Source of the DNA: Geotrypetes seraphini
Lineage: Eukaryota; Chordata; Amphibia; Gymnophiona; Dermophiidae
Assembly (NCBI RefSeq): GCF_902459505.1
Contig: NC_047096.1
Coordinates: 8,804,001-8,868,000, forward strand
Reading direction: 5' to 3'
Length of the DNA: 64,000 nucleotides
Shown here in pieces: positions 33,301 to 42,300 of this stretch. Below the pieces are notes generated by a model. The model saw only the letters and a program-made list of their open reading frames with translations. It did not search any database and was not told where the DNA came from. A program made the position numbers and the translations under genes. Each line of letters begins with the position of its first letter. Position 1 is the first letter of the stretch.

Positions 33301-36300
33301 TGGTCTTGGGAACCACCAAGCTCTTCTTGATCCTGGCCCGGGGCTTCCCCCATGTGCAGGCAGACGTACTGAGCAGAGTGAAAGGGCCTCTGCTGGCTGT
33401 CTGCACATCGGAGAGCAGGGAGCTCTGCTTCACGGCCCTGTGCCACGTGAGGGAGATTCTGCGTAGCTTGCCAGGCCATTTCGGTGCCCATTACAAGAAG
33501 TTCTTCTGCTCGTACTCGGAGCCGCACTACATCAAGTGTCAGAAGATGGAAATCCTGTGTGAGCTGGTGAATGATGACAATGTACAGCATGTGCTGGAAG
33601 AGCTGAGGGGTTACTGCACAGACGTTTCCACAGATCTTGCACAAGCTGCCATCTTTGCTATCGGTGAGATCTTTAATCACTTTCACTGGTTTATCAATTG
33701 CAGACAGACAGAGCCAGGAAGAACATAAGAGTTGCCATACTGAGACTGGCCACCATTGGAACAATCTAGTACCTGGCAAGATCTCAAAAAAGTAAAACAG
33801 ATTTTATGCTGCTTATTTTAGGAATAAGTGGATTTTTCCAAGTCCATCTTAAGAATGGCTTATGGACTTTTCTTTTAGGAAATTAGCCAAATCTATTTTT
33901 TAAACCCTGCTAAGCTAACTGCATTCATCACATTCTCTGGCAACAAATGGCGGAGATGAGACATATCCAGTCCCTTATGTCTGACTGGCCAAATCAAAAC
34001 ACCTTCCATTCGTAGCCCTTCCACCACAAACTGCGCCATAAGCAGCTCACCTCCCTATTATAAAAAAAACATCTCAGCCCGTATAGCTTTAGGCCCGTTC
34101 AGGACAGTCTGAGCAGTCTTGGGTTTGCCCCATTGCACATAGGAACTTATAATTCTGAGTTTCGTACAAAATCTCATTTTGAAAATCCTCTTCTGTTTGT
34201 TTTTCTGATTACTTAGGTCGCATTGCGAGAACATATGGTGAGAAATGTGTTGTCATTTTAACTGAACTGCTTGCTCTAAAAGATGAACACATTACTTCAG
34301 GTAACTGTTTTCTGCCGTCTACTGTAAAAAAAAAAATTTCTAAGAAACATCTTTGCTGGAGATTTCTGGACAGCCTTAGGGATCCTTTTACAAAGCTGCA
34401 TTAACTACTAATACCGTATTTCCCCATATATAGGCAACGGCCTATATATGGGTTTTGCAAGCCGGCCCAGTGGGTGTGGCTTGCAAATCTGGGGCGGCCT
34501 ATGTAGAGTTTTTTTAATCCCCTACCTCCCTCGCTGGCGGCGGCCTCGTCGAATCGCACCACCGGCATTGAAGAGCAGGAGCCGTGTTTGTGGCTTCAGG
34601 CCAGCTGTACACTGCGTCCTGTATTGCTTTGCCATCAGTTCTCATGGCTTATACGATGGGGTGGCTTATACATCATACCCCTCCCTTAAATACCTCCCTC
34701 GCCGCCCTCCTGGATGGCTGCCTCCTCCAATCATGCTGTGCAGGGCAGGAGGGATGTTTGCGATCTCAAGCCTCACCCTGCACCGCTTCCCGATTGGCTG
34801 CCGTCAGTTCTCGTGACAGGGTGAGGCTTGAGATCGCAAACATCGCTCCTGCCCTTCACAGCATGATTGGAGGAGGCAGCACCTACCAGCGGAGATGTCT
34901 TTGGCGCTTGCAGAGGAGCCTGCCAAGTATTTAAGGGGGAAGTTCAGTTACGGTACTCCTCTAATGGGGCGGCTTATCTAACAGTGAGTTTTAATGCCTT
35001 TAGATGAGCTGCCCCATTTAAGCTGGCCGCACCCACTGCACGGATTTGTAAAACCCATGTATAGGCCACGGCCTATATATGGGGAAATAACGGTAGTATT
35101 TGGGTTTTTTAAAATTAAATCCAAAGAAAAATAACTGGGCTTTATACAGTCTTGTTTAGTGAATGCTTCAAGCAGAAATTCTTTTTCCAGACAAGTTGAA
35201 GGAGGAGTGGGAGAATATTAACAGACACGTCAGAGACGATAGTTTACTGTTGTTTGTTAGGAGCTTTTTGAGGTATAGTTATGGTGCCTTAGTGGAGATA
35301 AACCTGACCCCTGATCCTTTACTTCCTGGAAGTTTAATCAACGTTTGTAAATCTTTTTTTCTGGCATGTCATTCTTTCCAGCTGTTGTACAAACATTTCG
35401 GGACCTTGTGTGGCTGTGTCCTCCGTGCACTGAGGCCATTTGCCAAGTTCTGCCCGGTTGTGAGGAAAACATCCATGACAGCGAGGTAGAATATTCTTAT
35501 TTTCAGGATTTTAAGGGCAGCTTTCTTCTATTGTTTGGTGGGTAGTTATTGAGGCATGTTGCGTTGCATTATTCATCCCTAAATTTGCATTAGACGCCGA
35601 TAATGTGCTTTTTGTTACTGTAACCCATATCAGTTTAAGTTACTGCAGGATGCATAAGAATGAAATGCAAGCTTGCAAATGCATGCGGACCCCTGCGTTA
35701 TTATGTGAATCACTTACTTCCCTTTTTACAAAACCACAAAAGCAGTTTTAAGTGCCGTCCAGCACGCTGAAAGCTGTGCACTGCTTCGACGCTCATAGAG
35801 TTCCGTGAGCATCGGAGCAGCGCACAGCATTCAGCGTGCCAGCCGGCACTAAAAACCGCATTTGCAGTTTTGTTAAATGGGGGAGGGGGATTAATGTGGT
35901 GTCTTAAATACCACTAAATTTCCTAAAGGATTCAAAGCGGTTTACAAGACAATTAAATTGACTTAAGCAATGGCCAAAAATCTAATTGAATTTCCCTCTC
36001 TGTCCCAACGGGCTCGCAATCTAACTACAGTATAGTACTTATGAAAGAAATAATTGCTCACATTTACCTATATAAAGAGGGAAAAGATAATACAATAAAT
36101 TCACTACTATAGGTGTGTAAAAGGCACAACCGAACGGATAACTTCAATATCAAAGAACCCCAGAGAAAATTCCTAAAAATAAAAGCAGGAAAAAAAATAG
36201 CAAAATTAAACAAGCCAAAGAAAAAGAAACCCAGTCATTCTCACTACCCTCAGTCAGCTTCTAATTCCATGTCCCCATTCGAGCCCAGTGCGCCCAGGGA

Positions 36301-39300
36301 GCAGAATAACACAGCCCTCCTTTACCATACTTAGTGCCACTATGATTAGTTGTTTCTATAATGCTACTTAGAGAATGACACGGCAAAATGGTGGAGGGGG
36401 GAAAGGTGCTCACCACAGGTACGGCGGGGACAAGGCCATCCACCGCCCCGTGGAGCGGTGAATAGCCTTGTCGCCGCAGTTAAGGGATGGATCGCACGCG
36501 GTCCCTCCTTCCTACCTACCCAAATCTATCTATCTCCCTCCCTCCCCCTTACCTTCGTGGCGCGTTTTAAGGTTTGAGACTTGTTGAAAGCCGCTGGCTC
36601 GTACGGGCAGTTGCGTGCGTTTGTGGGCAGAAACTTCTCCTCTGACGCAACTTGGCGCCCACACACGCACGCGACTGCATGAACACTCCGGTGGCTTTCA
36701 ACAAGATACTCAAACCTTAAAACGCACCGTGAAGGTAAGGGTGAGGGAGGGAGATGCACAGACTGCGTGAGAGGTGCAGAAAGACAGTAAGGTGGTGAGA
36801 GGGAAGGGTGGATGCTACGGGGACGGGGCAGTGAAGGGGACGGTAGTCTGGTGATGGGACAGAATTTTTTCCCCTTGTCATTCTCTGCTACTTACAATAT
36901 GTACGAAGCTCCGCTTGTCTATATTTGCTAGCATGATGGAGCCCCCTTGTGTTGAATCTGGATAGACGCTCTACAGCTGGGCCATCTATCCAGTCTGCAG
37001 GATGGCTTATATCATGTTCTGTCTGGTGCTGGCTGGCCTGTGACTGATCTCATCTGCTACTTTGCCCTGCGCTGAGCCGCTCACTGAATGGCTGCCCTGA
37101 ATTCTCGCGGGACTCGTGAGAACTTGTGGTAATCATTCAGCGAGTAGCTCAGCGCCGGGCAGGAGCGCGAAAGCTCGCTCATGCCCAAGACCCTGGACCG
37201 TGAGAACTTGAGGCGGCCATTGGGGGCTCAGCAAGGGACAGGAGCGCAGAAAGCTTGCTCCTGCCTGGTAAACTGCTGGACCACCAGGGATTCAAAAAGG
37301 TATGCGGGGGGAGGCAGAAGGGAGGTAAAAAAAAAAATTGGCAGAGTCTGGGACAGGAGACGGGAAGGATCCCTTGTGTCTTCCCCCCCCCCCCAGGCCA
37401 TACAGCAGGCTCAGTGGCTTGCAACAAGTCCAGGAGGGGGGTAGGTGAGCGATGACCCAAGTATAAGATGAGACTCCCATTTTTGGGCCCAAAAATCTCA
37501 TCTTATATTTGAGTATATACAGTAATTCTCCGAGCAGAGAACAACCTCTCAGCTCTATCTTGGGCTGGTGGCAAAGCAATAACTATCAGGGCAAAATCTC
37601 TAACAATTTCAGGATATAAGTCATATTCATCAGTACTTTAGATTCAGCATGAAAAAATATATTAGTATAAAAACATCAGATTTACTGTATACAAGTTGCT
37701 GTAAGTTTTTATTTTGACCTTGTACATGTTTACCGACTCCAACTCCGCCCAAAATTGCTTCTGACTCCACAGCCCAGGAAATAGCAGCACATTAAGGGGC
37801 AAAATCTTGAAACAAGCATTTTGGTTTTATTTCTAAGTAGATTCCTCAGTGTTACTCCACTGCACCAGGAACTCAATTGGGCAAACTAGATGGGTCTTAC
37901 AGTCCTTACCCACTGCCAGAATCTCTTTACTGTGTTTGTGTTGGCTTACTGTAGTTTGCACTCCCAGCCAAAGAAGGTTCTTTGGCTCCATACCTCCGCT
38001 TTTAAAGGTTTAATTGATTGGTGCAAATTCACAATTCTCTTTCTCTTCTGCTCTTCCCCTGCCAACTTCCCTCCCCTCCTACTAGGGAAAGCAGGCACTG
38101 ATTTGGCTCCTGGGAGTTCATGGAGAGAAAGTCGCTAATGCTTCTTATATTTTGGAGGACTTTGCAGAGAATGTGAAAACGGAAGCGTCCCCGATGGTGA
38201 AAATGGAGTTGATTGTTGCTCTGGTCCAGCTTTTTGTTGTGCGTCCGGCAGAATGCCAGGATATGCTCGGACGCCTCCTGCATTACTGCATAGGTAGGCA
38301 GTGCTGTGGGATCCAGGCCTGGCCGGAGCAAGAAGGTCTAGTCTGGGCTTATTAATGTAAGCCTGTCATTCCTGAGAAGAGATTAGGGTGGTGGTTTGTG
38401 TATTTCTTAGATTTTCTCAGGTGAAAAGAGGAAGGCAGTAAAAGATAAAAGATATTATTTTTAGAAGGCTAGTGTAGTATTTTCACTTATAAACAGCCTA
38501 CACAGATAAGAAATGTTTTTAGAAAACTGTTACTAACTTATACTGTATAGCCACAGTAAGCACAAGTTTAAGTTTCAAGTTTATTAAAAGAAAATTTTAT
38601 AACTGCTTAATCAGGTTTCTAAGTGGTGTACAATATAAAAATTACATAAAAACAGATTAAAAGTTAGGGATACTAAACAATACCAAAGTAGCTTAGTAAA
38701 ACACATATGGACTTACTTCAAACGAAAGGGAAGAACTACAAGCGTGAAAGAAAAAGCAAAACAAAAAAGGGAAAGAATAGGTTACGGCAGGGGTAGGCAG
38801 TTCCGGTCCTTGAGAGCCAGAGCCAGGTCAGCTTTTCAGGATCTCCACAATAAATATGCATGAGATAGATTTGCATCTCAAGGAGGCAGTGCATGCAAAT
38901 CCATCTCATACATATTCATGGTGGAGATCCTGAAAACCTGACCTGGCTCCGGCTTTCGAGGACCAGAATTGCCTACCCCTGGGTTAGGGTAAAGAGTGAT
39001 AAAATTTGTTTGCTTTTGTCCTTAAGAGGACAGTTATTGTCCAAAGGCATCCTGGAACAGAAATGTTTTTAATTTTGATTTGAATTGTTTTATTACGGAT
39101 TCACTGCGCAAATGATTGGGTAGTGAGTTCCAGAGAGTGGGGGCAGTGACAGCAAAGTTATTGGAACGCAACGTGTTGATTAATTTTAATGATGGTATGA
39201 CAAGAAGATTTTGTGACATCGAACGAAGCGATTTTGAAGGATTATAAGGAATTAAAAGTCTGTTAATGAACTCCAGTTGATTATTTAAACGTTTTGTAAA

Positions 39301-42300
39301 AGTTAAAAGTAAGATTTTATAACTAACTCTATGTTCAACGGGTAACCAATGTGCGCTGAATAGGAGAGGTGAAACATGATCGTATTTCTTAGCGCCACAA
39401 ATGATCTTGTGGGGTTTGGGCAGACCTGAAAATTATGCACCTTTCTGATTTTTTTTGCAATAGAAACATAGAAAGATGACGGCAGAAAAGGGCCACAGCC
39501 CATCAAGTCTGCCCACCCCACTTACCCACCCCATTAGGTCTGAATGCTGATGACCTAGTTCCTTAACTCACGTAGGGATCCCACGTGGATGTCCCATTTA
39601 TTCTTAAAGTCGAGCACGTTGGTGGCCTCGACCACCCGCACCGGAAGTCTGTTCCAGTGATCTACCACCCTTTCTGTGAAAAAATACTTCCTGGTGTCGC
39701 CATTAAATTTCCCTCCTCTGAGTTTGAGCGGGTGCCCCCTTGTGACCGAGGGTCCCTTGGGAAAGAATAAGTCGTTTTCCACTTCGACACGACCTGTGAT
39801 GTACTTAAACGTCTCAATCATGTCACCCCTTTCCCTACGCTCCTCTAGAGTGTAGAGCTGCAACTTGCCCAGTCTTTCTTCGTATGAGAGACCCTTGAGT
39901 CTCTCATACGTACATACACTTCTCTCTACTCCAAAGCTTGCAGAATTGTACACCCAGGTTTGCAGGAATGACAGAAGGGAGGATTGCCACTTACACTTGT
40001 CAAATCCCCAACACCTGCTTTTTTTGGAACACATTTCTTAAAAATGACTGCCCTAAGAACATGAGAATAGCTCTACTGGGTCAGACCAATGGCCCATCTA
40101 GCCCATCTTTCCCCAAGGGTCAATCCAGGTCCCAAGTACCTAGCAGAAACCCAAATTGTAGTAACATTCCAAATAAAATCCCAAAGAACAGCAAGATTCC
40201 ATTCAACCAATCCCAGGACAAGCAATGGCTTCTTCCCACATGACTCGTCTCAATAGGACGCTATGGACTCTTTTTTTTCAGGAACTTGTCCATACCTTTT
40301 TTAAACCCAAATACGCTAACCGCTGTTACCACATCCTCCGGCAGTGAGTTCCAGAGCTTAACTATTTTTTGAGTGAAAAAAATATTTCCTCCTATTTGTT
40401 TTAAAGGTATTTCCGTGTAACTTCATTGAGGCTTCCCCTAGTCTTAAGAATCTTCATAATTTTTTAAAGAGTAATCTCCAAACTACAGTGGTGCCTCGCA
40501 TAACGAACGCCTCGCACAACGAACGCTGCACACAACGAACTTCATGTCTTGATTCACACAACGAACTTCGTTTCACACAACGAACTTCGTTTCACACAAC
40601 GAACTTCGTTTCACACAACGAAGTCGCCCGAGCTGCCGATGTATTGCATCCTTCCGCGCAGGCACTGCAGGCAGTCGCTAGTCACTGCGCTTAACTGCCC
40701 TCTCTCACTGTATACAGTCGTCCTTTTAAGATAAACTCAATATTTTTTATATATCATGAAGCAGGAAGGTGATTTCTGTTGAAATGAAACGGGAAATAAT
40801 TAGAAGGAGTGAATGTGGGGTCAAACAGTGTGACCTCGTCAAAGAGTTTTGGCCTCAGCAAGACCACCATTTTCACCATTTTGACAAATTTATCTTTTTT
40901 TATGTCATCTTAGCATATTTTATGCTGCAGAACAAATTATTTTTTTTAACATGTATTGTTATGGGAAAACGCGTTTCACATAACGAACTTTTCGCATAAC
41001 AAACTTGCTCCTGGAATAAATTAAGTTCGTTGTGTGAGGCACCACTGTACATGTGTATTAACCACATTCCTTGTGTTTTGAGTCTTTTACAAACTATTCA
41101 TGAAATTGTGCTTCCAGATGTCAAGATCCCTTGTACTACCTGGACAATCCGTGCAAGATCAGGCTTACTATTTCTGTTGCATATTCCTCAAAGCAGGGTT
41201 TGGGGATGTCATGAATAGGTTACAAAACACATAGTCATAGGCTATTGTAAAGTAGTATAAAATCTACATTATAATCTCAAGTATAGTGTTTAGCAATGCA
41301 AAATGTACATGAATACTTTCAGTTGTAAGCCAAACTATCCCATGCCTATTTCTTAAGGATGCAAAGCATTCTAGAGAATGACACAGTGATAGAATTCATC
41401 ACCGTTCCCGTCCCTGCAGATAACCGCAGGAAACCATCCCTTGTCATTCTTTAGTGTCTATCTGAACCTCAGTCCTTCTACACCAGCATTCCTCACTGCA
41501 AGGCTTGAGGGTCAGTGGCTGGGCCCATTCAAATTCTGATTCTTATGTGAGCCAAGTATAGGATAACAAAACCATTGTGACATCACTGATGAGTTTGACT
41601 CATAGGCATTGGTGGAATGAGGCTTTATGACATCACAATCTCAGCTCTGGAATGTTGCTTCTCTTTGAGTTTCTAGCAGGTACTTGTGACCTGAATTGGC
41701 CACTGTTGGAAACAGGATACTGGGCTTGATGGACCTTCGGTCTGTCCCAGTATGGTAATGCCTATGGTCTTATGTTCTAACCATCCAGTGTCTATCTCAA
41801 CCTCAGTCCTTCTACACCAGCATTCTTCAATCAAGGCTTGAGGGTCAGTGGCTTTGACCATTCATACTCTGATTCTTATGTGAGCCAAGTATGGGATAAT
41901 GAAGCCATTGTGACATTACTGATAAGGTTGGCTCTTAGGCATTGGTGGAATGAGGCTTTATGACATCACAATCTCAGCTCCGGAATGTTGCTACTCTTTG
42001 GGTTTCTGGCAGGTACTTGTGACCTGAATTGACCACTGTTGGAAACAGGATACTGGGCTTGACGGTCTGTCCCAGTATGGCAGCTCTTATGGTCTTATGT
42101 TCTAACCATCCAGTGTCTATCTCAACCTCAATCCTTCTACACCAGCATTCTTCAATCAAGGCTTGAGGGTCAGTGGCTTTGACCATTCATATTCTGATTC
42201 TTATGTGAGCCAAGTATGGGATAATGAAGCCATTGTGACATCACTGATGAGGTTGGCTCTTAGGCATTGGTGGAATGAGGCTTTATGACATCACAATCTC

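Noticed and set aside
40554-40622. Short direct repeats resembling a CRISPR-like array
   Set aside because: The 19 bp units are contiguous with no spacers, lie inside a Tigger element, and this is a eukaryotic genome.
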